The translations under genes were made by a program, and so were the position numbers. From NCBI GenBank assembly GCA_051294375.1, contig CM119269.1, positions 12,254,896 to 12,318,895 of the forward strand: 64,000 bases of DNA. Direction: 5' to 3'. The DNA comes from Paraspadella gotoi (taxonomy: Eukaryota > Chaetognatha). The notes under the pieces are model-generated. The model was not told where the DNA came from. It was given only the letters and a program-made list of their open reading frames with translations, and did no database searches. Each line of letters starts with the position of its first letter. Position 1 is the stretch's first letter. Below are positions 1 to 53,719 of the stretch, one piece after another.

Positions 1-414
1 TTTGATGAAGGCGAAGCATCCAAATGCAATTATGTGTCAAAGGCGGTCCACTTTTCACCGCGATAAGTTTCATCCTAATTTCAAAGGAAGACTCCTTTTT
101 GACAAAAATCGTTTGTTATTTTTTGATAAATGTCCCCGAAAGAGTAAATCCATTATTAGCAAAGTTGAGGCGTGATCTACGAGCGAACGATGTTAGAAAA
201 AAAAGAATATTTATAAATTTATGCTCTTGAGCAAAGGAAAGAAAGAAAGAAAAGATAGAAAGAAAAGAAAAAGAGAGAAGATTTATTATCTTCATCTGGA
301 GCATTCGACATGTCTCCTCTCTTTCAAAAGTTATATGAGAAACTTAGAGAAGAGACAAACTTCCTCTAAATACGATGATAAACTGAAGAGAGCGAGAGCG
401 AGAGAGAGAGAGAT

Positions 415-470
<56 letters not shown>

Positions 471-1375
471 AATAAGGAGTTGATTTTATAAACGGATAAG
501 TCGTGGCTTCGTGAACCGTCCACCAATCACCAAACGCCACAGGCGAAGATTGGCGCGCTTAAGAGAGAGAGACAGAAAAACTGCGTCACAAAAAGTCTTT
601 TAAATTCAATCGCGTGACGTGGATTTCACATCGTCCAGCCGGTTGAAAAAAAGACGATGTAAGCGATTTAGTTTTAAGAGGATCAATTAAATTTAGCGAA
701 TGATTTATAATTAAATTTAATCCGAAAAAATAATAACCGTCGACCCTGAACCGACGTTCCAATGATGGCCTTTACTTATAGACATTGAAATTGCACATTG
801 CACAATGCAAATTGCACATTGCACAATACAAATTTCATGTGGACGAACAAGTTAATTGAAACAAGAGTAAATTCTCCCTTTCGGGCAAAACGTAACCAAA
901 ACATCACATTTCATTACGTTACGTAATCACGCGGAAAGGAAAGCGTTAGAGCGAGGTGACAGGTGACATCGAAGACGACGACGACGACGAACGACGACGA
1001 CGACGACGACGACGAAGACGAGACGACGACGACGACGCACGCTAAGGGGCGCCGGACCACCGGCGACGCTGATCTCTTTTCTCTCCTTAAACGAAAACTC
1101 ATCGAATCCAAATTGGATTGGAGATTTTTCTTCTTTTTTTTTAATTTTGACGACAGAAGATATCGAAGTTTCGATCTTTTCCTTGGAACAGATTAAGATT
1201 GTTTAATTAGTTTTGAGTTTTATAAAAAAAAGTGTGGGTTTTTTTCGTTTTTTTGTGGGGGAACATTTACGTCAATAAGTCAATGTTTACGTAAGGAAGA
1301 CGCCCGGACCCCAATTCCGAGAAGAAGGTTACATTGTGAACAGTTTCTAAACTGAAACTAGTTTCTTAGACTTAC
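1..1375. other. sim intron 7 (left edge): microsatellites, no exon found
   Basis: This part of the sim intron has no recognisable SIM exon on the minus strand. It contains a GA array at about 387-468, an ACG array at about 972-1036 read both ways by overlapping spurious frames, and a 21-bp tandem duplication at about 788-832. The rest is AT-rich unique sequence. Confidence 0.7.
788..832. repeat. 21-bp tandem duplication with TTGCACAA boxes
   Basis: Two near-identical copies of an ATTGCACATTGCACAAT unit lie in tandem. TTGCACAA resembles the C/EBP half-palindrome consensus, so binding sites are possible but untested. It lies in a sim intron. Confidence 0.6.
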
Positions 1376-41242
<39,867 letters not shown>

Positions 41243-41250
<8 letters not shown>

Positions 41251-41306
41251 GTAAGATTTCGTCGTAAGATTTCGTCGTAAGATTTCGTCGTAAGATTTCG
41301 TCGTCG
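41243..41306. repeat. 13-bp ATTTCGTCGTAAG minisatellite
   Basis: Four exact copies and a variant, about 250 bp upstream of the sim start codon. Confidence 0.95.
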
Positions 41307-41664
41307 TGCTTTTGAAGATTCTCTTTTACTTTTTGTTTTTTGTTGTTATTTTTTTAAACTCAATTTCATTTTTTCAATTTTATTGTCATTTGGTTTTTTT
41401 TCGTAACGCAAGAACCCTTGACGGTCAAAAATTTCACCTGACGAAAAACCAAGAAAAATTTTTTTCTGGATTTACAATTTAAATTACATCCTCGTATTCA
41501 ATTTATATATACAAACTCATTTATTCATATATTCTTCGTCGGCTTAATTTACATTTCTACGTCGTCAATCGTTTCGAGTCCAGGATTTTAGAAAAATTTG
41601 AAAACCTTAATAAATCCTTTTCTTGTTTTATTTAATTCTGACTCCAGTTTTAAAAATCAAGAAA

Positions 41665-41666
<2 letters not shown>

Positions 41667-41698
<32 letters not shown>

Positions 41699-41896
41699 NN
41701 NNNNNNNNNNNNNNNNNNNNNNNNNNNNNNNNNNNNNNNNNNNNNNNNNNNNNNNNNNNNNNNNNNNNNNNNNNNNNNNNNNNNNNNNNNNNNNNNNNNN
41801 NNNNNNNNNNNNNNNNNNNNNNNNNNNNNNNNNNNNNNNNNNNNNNNNNNNNNNNNNNNNNNNNNNNNNNNNNNNNNNNNNNNNNNNNNNNNNNNN
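41667..41896. repeat. CT array and 198-N gap
   Basis: CT at 41667-41698 and N at 41699-41896, followed by AAAG-rich sequence. Confidence 0.95.
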
Positions 41897-42231
41897 AAAG
41901 AAAAAAGAAAGAAAGAAAAAAGAAGAAAAAAATAAAGAAAGAAAAAAAGATTGGAAAATTATTCCGAAAAAGAGAAAAGAAAATTTGTGAGGGAAATTCG
42001 GTTTTGACATTACGATTGTCGTATAATCAAGAGGAAGTTTAATATGTTTGTATGTCTGTAAGACTATAAGAAATAATAGAAAGTTTTTGCATAATGGTTA
42101 ACCAGGGTTACGTAAGTTGAAAAAAAAACTGAATATGAATTTTAAATATTAAGCAAAAAAAAGGTGAAAATATAGTTAAAAAAGAAAGAAAGGAAAAAAT
42201 AAACTATAAAAAAATTAAATAGAATCTAAAA

Positions 42232-42232
<1 letters not shown>

Positions 42233-42308
<76 letters not shown>

Positions 42309-42310
42309 GA
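42233..42310. repeat. AAT triplet array with inverted ATT end
   Basis: About 19 AAT units followed by four ATT units. The minus frame is poly-Ile/Asn. Confidence 0.95.
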
Positions 42311-42424
42311 TAGCTAAAGATTTGAAATGGGGAAAGAAGTAATTCTGAAATTTTCATTTTAAGAAAGATAGGAAAAATGAACAAAAACGTAAGGAAGAAA
42401 AAGAGAAAAAAATTTAAATATTTA

Positions 42425-42520
<96 letters not shown>

Positions 42521-42545
42521 AAAAAAGAAAGAAAGATAGATAGAA
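42425..42545. repeat. AAAG tetranucleotide array
   Basis: GAAA repeats for about 110 bp, ending in GATA units. Confidence 0.95.
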
Positions 42546-42654
42546 AAAAAAGAAAAGAAAAAAGCGGTATATCTCCATCCAAGAAAACCAAACAATCCAT
42601 TTAATTTCGAGCGCCATAAACAAACAATAAACAAACGGAGATTGTGAATTTAAT

Positions 42655-42745
42655 CCCGTCACGTGTACTCGCCGACGTCCAGTCACGTGTTGAGGAAATG
42701 AAGTTCGCTGATTGGTCGAGGCTGACGTCCCACCAACCAATGGGA
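42655..42745. promoter_or_regulatory. E-box/CRE/CCAAT cluster upstream of sim
   Basis: CACGTG at 42660-42665 and 42684-42689, GACGTC at 42674-42679 and 42724-42729, and ATTGG/CCAAT at 42711 and 42737. Two each of three promoter-type motifs in 85 bp is unlikely in random AT-rich DNA. It lies 1.7 kb upstream of the sim start codon. It could be the sim promoter or that of an unrecognised neighbour on the plus strand. Confidence 0.55.
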
Positions 42746-42853
42746 ACAAGAGGATGAAAGCGGAGAGAGAGCGGTGGATCTCATTTCTCTCTGGCGGAGG
42801 AGGAGGTTTCTTTGAGAGCGCGAGAAAAAGGAGAGGAAAGGGAGAGGAGTGAG

Positions 42854-43000
<147 letters not shown>

Positions 43001-43159
43001 CTGAAAGCCGAGGAAACCCAAAATTGAATAGAAAGTCTGATGGAAAAAGAAAGAGATGGATACATAAAAAAATTTGGAAAAAAATAAAAAGAAAAAAAGA
43101 GAATGAAAGAAGAGGAAAGAGGAGAAAATGGAAAAGATATTGAAAGAAAAGTAAAGTAA

Positions 43160-43825
43160 AGGGAAAAGTTATAGAAATGAAAAGGAAGCAAAGGGAAAGA
43201 TGTAGAAATGAAAAGGAAGCAAAGGGAAAAGATGTNNNNNNNNNNNNNNNNNNNNNNNNNNNNNNNNNNNNNNNNNNNNNNNNNNNNNNNNNNNNNNNNN
43301 NNNNNNNNNNNNNNNNNNNNNNNNNNNNNNNNNNNNNNNNNNNNNNNNNNNNNNNNNNNNNNNNNNNNNNNNNNNNNNNNNNNNNNNNNNNNNNNNNNNN
43401 NNNNNNNNNNNNNNNNNNNNNNNNNNNNNNNNNNNNNNNNNNNNNNNNNNNNNNNNNNNNNNNNNNNNNNNNNNNNNNNNNNNNNNNNNNNNNNNNNNNN
43501 NNNNNNNNNNNNNNNNNNNNNAGGAAGCAAAGGGAAAAGATGTAGAAATGAAAAGGAAGCAGAGGGAAAAGTTATAGAAATGAAAAGGAAGCAGAGGGAA
43601 AAGATATTGAAAAAAATGTAGAGGGAAAAGTTAATAAAAAAAAGAAGATTTTTAAAATGCAAAGTGTGGAGAAAAAGTATTAAAAATATACAAAACTATC
43701 AGGAACTAAGAAGAATTAATAAAAAAATATCGGAAAAAGAGAAAAAGAGAGAAAGAGAAGAGTCTTCAGGTTCCTTTGTTTGTCTCTGTTTGTTTAGTTA
43801 AGTCGGACTTTTTTACGTCGTTTTC

Positions 43826-43859
<34 letters not shown>

Positions 43860-43973
43860 NNNNNNNNNNNNNNNNNNNNNNNNNNNNNNNNNNNNNNNNN
43901 NNNNNNNNNNNNNNNNNNNNNNNNNNNNNNNNNNNNNNNNNNNNNNNNNNNNNNNNNNNNNNNNNNNNNNNNN

Positions 43974-44007
<34 letters not shown>

Positions 44008-44160
44008 CTTCATCTCTTTCCATCTCTTTCTCTTAGTACAAGAATTTTTTTTCATTGTGAATTTAAACATTTTTTTACTTCTAAATTTAGATGTATTTAT
44101 ACATAAATAAAATCAAAATTCATACTATTTTTGGGCGACTCAGGCCTCTTTTTTACTTTT
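43160..44160 (+). repeat. duplicated block B, copy 1: 31-bp minisatellite, two gaps, CT array
   Basis: A minisatellite with unit GAAATGAAAAGGAAGCAAAG+GGAAAAGATGTA spans 43169-43235 and 43522-43620 around the 43236-43521 gap. 43680-43835 and 44040-44160 are near-identical to 44625-44770 and 44890-45010. N also at 43860-43973 between CT arrays. Confidence 0.88.
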
Positions 44161-44199
44161 TTCTTTTTATTTTCGAAATAGAGAGAGATAATGAAAGGG

Positions 44200-44812
44200 A
44201 AGGGAAAAGATGTAGATGAAGAACGGAAAAGTGTAAATAATGTTAAAAGAAAAGGCAGCAAGGGGAAATGAGATGAAAAAGGAAGCAAAGGGAAAGAATG
44301 TAAAAAATGAAAAGGAGCCAAAGGGAAAAGATGTAGAAATGAAAAGGAGAAGCAAAGGGAAAAATAGATGTAGAAAATGAAAAAAAGAAGCAAAAAAGGG
44401 AAGGAAATGTAGAAATTATGAAAAAGGAAGCCAAAGGGAAAAAGATGTAGAAATGAAAAGGAATGCAAAGAGGAAAAGATGTAGAAATTGAAAAGAGTGA
44501 AGCCAGAGGGAAAAGTTATAGAAAAGAAGGCAGAGGGAAAAGATATTGAAAAAAATGTAGAGGGAAAAGTTATAGGTGAAAGCTATAGAAATTTTATGCA
44601 TTTAATGTGGTATGAAAAAGCTATTAAAAAATATACAAAACTATGCAGGAACTCAGAAGAATTAATAAAAAAATATCGGAAAAAGAGAAAAGAGGAGAAA
44701 GAGAAAGCTCTTCAGGTTCCTTTGTTTGTTCTGTTTGTTTTAGATGTCGGGACTTTTTCGTCGTTTCCCCATCTCTCTCTCTCTCTCTCTCTCTCGTCTC
44801 TCTCTATCTCTT

Positions 44813-44844
<32 letters not shown>

Positions 44845-45035
44845 CTGTTTCTTTCATCTCTTTCCATCTCTTTTTCTTTAGTAGCAAGATTTTTTTTCAT
44901 TGTGAATTTAAACATTTTTTTACTTCTAAATTTAGATGTATTTTATACATAAATAAAAATCAAAATTCATACTATTTTTGGGCCACTCAGGCCTCTTTTT
45001 TACTTTTTTCTTTTTTATTTTTCGAAATTTTTTTT
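44200..45035 (+). repeat. duplicated block B, copy 2
   Basis: The same order of elements as copy 1 without gaps. Minisatellite at about 44265-44560, unique middle, CT array 44772-44847, AT-rich end. Many 1-2 base indels against copy 1. Confidence 0.88.
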
Positions 45036-45044
45036 TTTTTTTAG

Positions 45045-47290
<2,246 letters not shown>

Positions 47291-47321
47291 CATTATNNNN
47301 NNNNNNNNNNNNNNNNNNNNN

Positions 47322-47400
47322 TCGAATTTTTAGTCGGATCTGCCTTTATCAGCAGATTCCCGACTCCTTATAATTCATTGTTGGTCCGTCGGTCCGCCCC
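47322..47400 (-). repeat. GGATCTGC-family element, terminal hairpin end
   Basis: Matches the reverse complement of 57890-57950: AGTCGGATCTGC, a short loop, GCAGATTCCCGACT, then GGTCCGTCGGTCC. Only this end is present. Confidence 0.8.
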
Positions 47401-47587
47401 CTTCAATATGTCGGCAATCACTTATATCATGTCCAAGAAAAACAATCGATTATTATAAATTATGCAAAAAAATGAGTGTCGTCGTCCGTCCATCTGTCCG
47501 TCCGACCGTCCGTCACGTACGTCCACCTTAGAGTTTAAAAGGAAAAAACAAAAATATAATCACTATTGAACACTCAATTGTTCATGA

Positions 47588-48290
47588 GTGGATGGGCCGA
47601 TTGACCTGGAATTCTTTGTATGTGGGTAGTGAAAGTGTGTGATTAAAACAGGAAAATCAAGTTATGATGGAAATATGTTGACAGTTGGAAATGAGTTTAA
47701 TGGAAAAAAACAAAACATCCTGTTTCACTAATGTGATATGCTTTCTTTCCTTTATATTAAATGTGAAGCAGGAAGTATTAATAAATCAAATAATAAATCC
47801 AGTTAATAATCAATTAGTAAATAAACCTTAATCAATAATTATAATTAATTAGTCAATCATCCGTCCCACCTTAAGCAAAAAGCCTCCAATACTCGTGATT
47901 GGCTGGTTGGATGGAATTAAATTTGTGGTGTGGGTAGGAAAGTGTGTGATAAAGCTTGGAATATAAAGTTTTCCGAATCGCTGATGAGTCGAACATAGTC
48001 GCATTTTACTAAAATCTTTTACTTAATTTTAATCAATAATACTATTAATTATCATATTGGAAATGGATATGACTGAGTGATTTGTGTGTGGGGTAGGAAA
48101 TGTGTGACGGAAGCTATATATAAAGTTTCGGTGGAAACGTACGCAGTGGAATGAGTTTAAATGAAAAAAATATGAGTCACATTAACTTGAATCTTTTTAT
48201 TTATTTTACCCATGTAGAGTTAGATGAAATTTTTGTGAGCTGGTGGAAAGTGAGTGAAGAAGCTAAGAATAATAAAGTTTGGACGGAATG
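47588..48290 (+). repeat. four diverged units with TGTGTGGGTAGGAAAGTGTG core
   Basis: Units at about 47588-47700, 47895-47975, 48058-48130 and 48211-48290 each have GATGGA..GA, TTTGTGTGTGGGTAGGAAA, GTGTGTGA, GAAGCT..GAATATAAAGTTT. They are separated by AT-rich spacers. The arrangement suggests an old degenerate satellite or the interior of a larger repeat. Confidence 0.7.
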
Positions 48291-48389
48291 CCTAAGTTGA
48301 AAAATATGAAGTTAAATCAAATGAATTGATCAGGCAAGTAAGAAAAAGATCTTAAAAGCATAAGGATCGGTCGCAATGTTGCATAAAAA

Positions 48390-48475
48390 TAGAGAGAGAG
48401 AGAGAAGAAAGAGAGAGAGAGAGCAGAAAGAGAGAGATTAAGAGAGAGAGAGAGAGAAAAGAGAGGAGAGAAGGA
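48390..48475. repeat. interrupted GA arrays
   Basis: GA tracts broken by GAAA and TTAA. 48480-48710 is AT-rich, with TTAATTAA palindromes at about 48600-48660. Confidence 0.9.
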
Positions 48476-49752
48476 GACATAAATAAAATAGAGGATATTT
48501 GTTATGTTTTTGATAAAAATGTAAACAAAACATTTAATAATTGTCCTGACTCAATTTTTAAGGACATGGTCGATGATGACTAAGCTGAATATGAATTATA
48601 ATTAATTATTAAAATTAATTAATTCAATTAATCGATAATTAATTAATTAATTATTAATTTAACGTAGGCAGAATCCGTACATAATGAATTTGTGATAAAC
48701 ATTGTTTTTTTTTAGTTTGAATTCGATATGAAAATTCAAAAGAGGAAGCGAAATGGATAAAATTTTTTTAGCCAGTTTTTTTTTGGGGGGAGAGAGGGGG
48801 AGGCGTAAAGGGGGAGGAAAAAGGAAGAGGGAGGAGGGAGGAGAAAGAGGGAAGAGAGGAGGAGAGGAAGAGAAGGGGGAGAAGAGGAGGGGAGAGAGAG
48901 GGGAGGGAAGAGAATGGGGGAGAGAGAGAGAGGGGTGAGGAAGAAAAGGGGAGGGACCGAGAAAAGAGGAAATTGGGGAAAGTTGGGGGGCGGGATGGGG
49001 AATGGTGACTGGGATCAGTAATAGGGGAAGGGTTGGGATGGAGTCTAGCCAAGAGTGGGGGACTCGGTGAAAAGCCTCGGTCGAGAACTCATGAGTTCGT
49101 GCGTTGTTGGGAAGAGACGGGATGCTGCTTGAAAGAAAAGAATGCGAATGGGAGCTCGAGGTCGGTGAGATGTCCAAGTTGCTGGAGATGTTGTTGATTG
49201 TTGATGTTGTTGATGTTGTTATGTTGTTTGATTGTTGTAGTTGTTGATGTTGTTGATGTCGATGTTGTTTATGTGTGTTGATGTTGATGTTTTGGAATTT
49301 TGTTTAACAGGAATAAAGGAAGTACCAAGGTTACGTTATAGTCGTATACGTATGTAGACATGTAATTGTATTAGTATAATGAAGTTTAAAATATTTAAAA
49401 ATATGCGGAAGAAAACCGACAAATGAAAAAAAGAGAGGAAAGTAATAAAGGAAGATAAGAAATAAAAAGAAAATTGGAAGGAAAGTAAAAGGAGGAAAAT
49501 ACGAAAAAATGAAGGAAGGAAAAAAAATTAAGGAAGATAGAAAAAAAAGAAAAAAGAAAAAAAATATTGAAAGAAAAAAGAGAAAGAAAAAAAAAAGAAA
49601 AGAAAAGGGGAAAGATAAATATGTAATACATATTATGTATACAAAGGAAGGAAAGAAAGTAAAAGTACAAAAGAACAAGAAGAAAGAAATGAAAGGAAGG
49701 AAAAAAAAGGAAAAGAAGGACTCCGTTAAAATGGAGAAATAGAATAGATGAA

Positions 49753-49863
<111 letters not shown>

Positions 49864-49910
49864 TACTCCTCTTCTTTTTTTCGCCCGAACCTCGAGCGCG
49901 AAAATTATTC

Positions 49911-50056
49911 ATGGCAGAAAGGTGCGATGTTGATTCAGCGGGAAAAGAGCGGGCCGCTGCGGCGGCGGCGGCAGCGGCGGCAGCGCGGCAAAAGCACGAA
50001 CGAATCCTTCCCAACAGCGACGCCCAGATCGGAGGCGTTCTCGCTGGCGGCGTCAG
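49911..50056 (+). CDS. candidate first coding exon, alanine-rich N-terminus
   Basis: ATG in good context (ATTCATGG), then MAERCDVDSAGKER, a run of ten Ala, and RQKHERILPNSDAQIGG, VLAGGV. It stops 2 bases into a codon at the strong donor CAG/GTAAGATG. The 146-nt exon lies downstream of a long CT array in CpG-rich sequence, as expected of a first exon. I do not recognise the protein and found no confident second exon. A second ATG (50481, MADGQLAAASAAAG) runs into a GA array and ends after 48 codons. The reverse strand is also open (poly-Ala) but lacks the splice signal. Confidence 0.45.
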
Positions 50057-50524
50057 GTAAGATGATTTACGAGGAAGGAAATGGATATTGTAAAAATAGT
50101 AAAAACCAAACTTTTTTAAAAACAAATTTTTTCGAGACAGTTCCTTTTTAATACTAATATTTGACTAAATTGATTACTTAGTTATCATATCATTGAATAA
50201 AAAATTTAAAAAAAAACTTTTGTTTTTAATTAAAGAAGAAAAATATTTCTATTTTAAGTTTACAGTTTCAAATGTCTATAGCCTTTTCATGCTTTGTTCA
50301 GACGGAAAGGAAGATTGTTATTTCTAAGAAATATTACTACAATAAAGCAAAGAGTCGTTACTTTTTTTTTAGCCAAAACAAAAAAAGTACTTTCTTGAAT
50401 ATATTTATGTATTGGGCGTTTTTTCGGTCGACGCGTGTTCGTCATCCTCTGCGTGAGTTCGTGACGAATTGAGACGCTAGATGGCGGACGGGCAGCTTGC
50501 TGCTGCTTCTGCTGCTGCCGGTGA

Positions 50525-50588
<64 letters not shown>

Positions 50589-50699
50589 GAGAGAGAGAGG
50601 AGAGGAGAGAGAGAGAGAGAGAAATGAAATTCATGGGCACGAAGGCCGAAGATCGGCAAAAGTTTCAGCGATGGTGAGACGCGAGCGAGAGAAGAGGAA

Positions 50700-50734
<35 letters not shown>

Positions 50735-50759
50735 AGCGACAGAAAACATTCACCAAAAT

Positions 50760-50824
<65 letters not shown>

Positions 50825-50850
50825 CTCCTCTCTCTTCTCTTCTCTCTTTC
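50525..50850. repeat. GA array, CGACGA array and CT arrays
   Basis: GA 50528-50620, CGACGA 50701-50735, CT 50764-50850. Right end of block C copy 2. Confidence 0.95.
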
Positions 50851-50925
50851 TCTGAGCTTTTTATACAGGTCGAATTAGTCATTGAATTACAATTAATCTA
50901 ACATTAACATTTAAATTTAACATTA

Positions 50926-51515
50926 GTAATTAACACCGGATGAAAAACTAATTACAAGAAAGTAACAAAAAACTAAGCGTACAACAACAGTATAGTCTTG
51001 TTATGTGGTTTTTGTCGTCGTTGTTTGCAATTACATACGCAACATGTCCGTATGTTCGATTGTGCCAATGGACAATGTCCATGTCTCGGTGATTCTGTAG
51101 CCCGAATTTCAGACTCAAAATTATCATCGAAATCATGACGGAGAATCAGTGCGATGACGCATTACCCGAGTTTTGAGCATTTTTAACAGAAGTGAGACAA
51201 AACTAAGAAACAGACTGACAGACCGAACAAACGACTGATAGACCGACCCTACCTAGTAGCAAAAAAGATTGTCAGAGTCGTCGCTGTCGTCTGCTTAAAT
51301 CGTCGGCATTGTCATTCGTTACATAATCTTTTAAATTTAAACTAACATTGGATATTCTAATAAGATATTTGGGCGTTTTTTATTTAACTTCTGACCTAAT
51401 GTTACTCAGAAACTCCACTTATCAATGTAAACAAAACAACGTAAAACTAAAAATGTACAAACTTTAGAATTTAAATATTTGTGTTCGATTAAAAAAAAAA
51501 TAAAAATCGAACGAA
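50926..51515 (+). repeat. tandem duplication D, copy 1 (about 590 bp)
   Basis: Nearly identical to 51523-52095, starting ATTAACACCGGATGAAAAAC. Differences are small indels and one deletion of about 25 bp. No conserved frame is shared without shifts. Confidence 0.93.
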
Positions 51516-51522
51516 AATCGAT

Positions 51523-52095
51523 TTAACATTAGTAATTATCAACCGGATGAAAAACTAATTACAAGAAAGTAACAAAAAACTAAGCGTACACAACAGTATA
51601 GTCTTGTTATGTGGTTTTTGTCGTCGTTGTTGCAATTACATACGCAACATGTCCGTATGTTCGATTGTCCAATGGACAATGTCCATGTCTCGGTGATTCT
51701 GTAGCCGAATTTCAGACTCAAAATTATCATCGAAATCATGACGGAGAATCAGTGCGATGACGCATTACCCGAGTTTTGAGCATTTTTAACAGAAGTGAGA
51801 CAAACTAAGAAACAGACTGACAGACCGAACAAACGACTGATAGACCGACCTACCTAGTAGCAAAAAAGATTGTCAGCGCCGTCGCTGTCGTCTGCTTAAA
51901 TCGTCGGCATTTAAACTAACATTGGAGGTGGATATTCTAAAAAGATATTTGAGCGATTTTATTTAATTCCTGGTACTCAGAAACTCCACTTATCAATGTA
52001 AACAAAACAACGTAAACTAAAAATGTACAAACTTTAGAATTTAAATATTTTGTTGTTCGATTAAAAAAAATAAAAAATCGAACGAAAATCGACTG
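51523..52095 (+). repeat. tandem duplication D, copy 2
   Basis: Second unit, separated from the first by only a few bases. It ends just before TTTTTTCGACTTCGACG. Confidence 0.93.
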
Positions 52096-52179
52096 ATTTT
52101 TTCGACTTCGACGTCATTTTGATGAATTTTCGACTAATTAATTATAATTGGAAAAAAACAACCCGTATTTCTGTGAAAA

Positions 52180-53144
52180 GAGAAGACGACGACGACGACG
52201 ACAACGACGACGACGATGACGACGGTGACAGAAGAGGAGTAAAAAAATTTTAGGGAAGTCTCCAAAATAAGTACAGCGACTTTGACAGGAATAACAACGA
52301 TATTCTGTTAAAGGAAAATAATTTGTAAACAATGTGGGAATTCGATGTGTTGCTTTTTCTTTGGCAAAGAGAATAAAAGATGTGAATGATAGTTAATGAC
52401 AGATTTTTGTATTTTTGTGTTTGAATAGTGAGAGTTCTAGAATAGTGAGAATAGTAGGAATTCTAGAGAGAGGAAAGAGTGAATGAAATTAGTAAATAAC
52501 AAGACGCAGTTGAAAATCTTGATAAATGAGTTATTTAACAAAGAGATGAACGAATTCATAAATAAGGTAATGTATTAATTAATGAATAAATGAATGAAAG
52601 ATAGAGTGAAGTAAGAAAGATGACCTGTTGTCATTTTTCGCTCTGTAGTATAACATAGAATCCGTGGATACTATTAGAAAGACATATTGATTTGGTTTAG
52701 CCGTTAATACTAAATTATTAAGTTTTAAAGTTATCAAGTTATCAAGTTTAAGTTATTGGTAATATTATGTAAAGTTGGTTCAAAGTTCAGTAATGTGCAG
52801 AGCCTTTTTGACTAACATTCTCTTTCTCAGTCAATGAATGAGAAAAGTTATTAGTATATGCACCGCCAATATTCTACATGGACATTGGACATAGACGAAA
52901 GTATCGTAATGTCTTGTTCACAAATAAATTCGACAACGTAAGCTTAACTAAAAAAGGCTTGAGAATTTTAAAACAGGAGCGAAAAAGTTTCTTGGAACAT
53001 CAAGACAACAACAACGACAACGACGAGGACAACGACAATTAGACGAAACACGGAAATCGGTAAATGTGATGAATTTTTCGCGGAAAAAAATTATTTCCTT
53101 GGGTTTTTAAATTTCGCGTATCGACGAATTGTCACGAAAGATCT

Positions 53145-53145
<1 letters not shown>
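52180..53145. other. AT-rich sequence with short CGA array, nothing else recognised
   Basis: ACG/GATGACG array at about 52183-52222. The remainder has no exon or repeat that I can support. Confidence 0.5.
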
Positions 53146-53146
<1 letters not shown>

Positions 53147-53201
<55 letters not shown>

Positions 53202-53212
53202 AGAGGAGAGAG

Positions 53213-53248
<36 letters not shown>

Positions 53249-53260
53249 GAGAGAGAGCAG
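53147..53260. repeat. interrupted GA array
   Basis: GA with GAA and GGA interruptions. Confidence 0.95.
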
Positions 53261-53370
53261 AATAGTATATACCGAAGGCTTGGCGTTATTTTTTCCGACG
53301 GCGTCTTGAGATTCTCAAAAGCGGCGAACAAAATGGAAGAAGGAAAAACGAGTGGATGAGATGAGATCCC

Positions 53371-53640
53371 GTGTCATTTCAAGGGGAGGAGGAAGAGGAA
53401 GAAGAGAGGGTCGGGCCAATTGAGGAGGAGAGGGAAGAGGAAGAAGAGACAATAGTCACAGAGGAGGAGGAGGGGGAAGAGGAGGAGGAGAAAAACCCCG
53501 CGAAGAAGACCCCCGACGAAGGAGGAGGAGGAGGAGGAGGAAGAGGAGTCGTCGTGCCGAGTTTAAGGAGCAGAATACGAGATGACTGGAGCTTTTTGCT
53601 CCATCGCGGGAGAAGGAGAAGACGACGAAGGCGACGATAA
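53371..53640 (+). CDS. glutamate-rich ORF over GGA repeats (doubtful)
   Basis: 89 codons from ATG to stop: poly-Glu, then NPAKKTPDEGG, poly-Gly, then PSLRSRIRDDWSFLLHRG and poly-Arg. Most of it is translated GGA/GAA repeat. The middle (SLRSRIRDDWSFLLHRG) is non-repetitive. It could be an acidic low-complexity exon, but there is no independent support. Confidence 0.2.
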   Translation: MSFQGEEEEEEERVGPIEEEREEEEETIVTEEEEGEEEEEKNPAKKTPDEGGGGGGGRGVVVPSLRSRIRDDWSFLLHRGRRRRRRRRR

Positions 53641-53719
53641 GGATAACAATAACAACAACAGTCCGTAGATGGAAAAATGACAATAGTTGAAAAATAGCTA
53701 CAACTATATTTAAATATTT

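Noticed and set aside
344-526. Leu/Ser, Arg/Glu and similar frames over GA/CT arrays throughout the window
   Set aside because: Dinucleotide arrays have no stops in several frames on both strands; the residues carry no independent information.
42226-42749. Phe/Leu/Ser-rich minus frames resembling membrane proteins
   Set aside because: They translate AAAG and AAT arrays; the apparent hydrophobicity is composition.
43169-43630. A CRISPR-like array
   Set aside because: The units abut in tandem without unique spacers and the genome is eukaryotic; it is a minisatellite.
43236-43662. A 293-codon minus-strand frame spanning 42781-43662
   Set aside because: It crosses a 286-N gap, a GA array and a minisatellite; nearly all of it is repeat or unknown.
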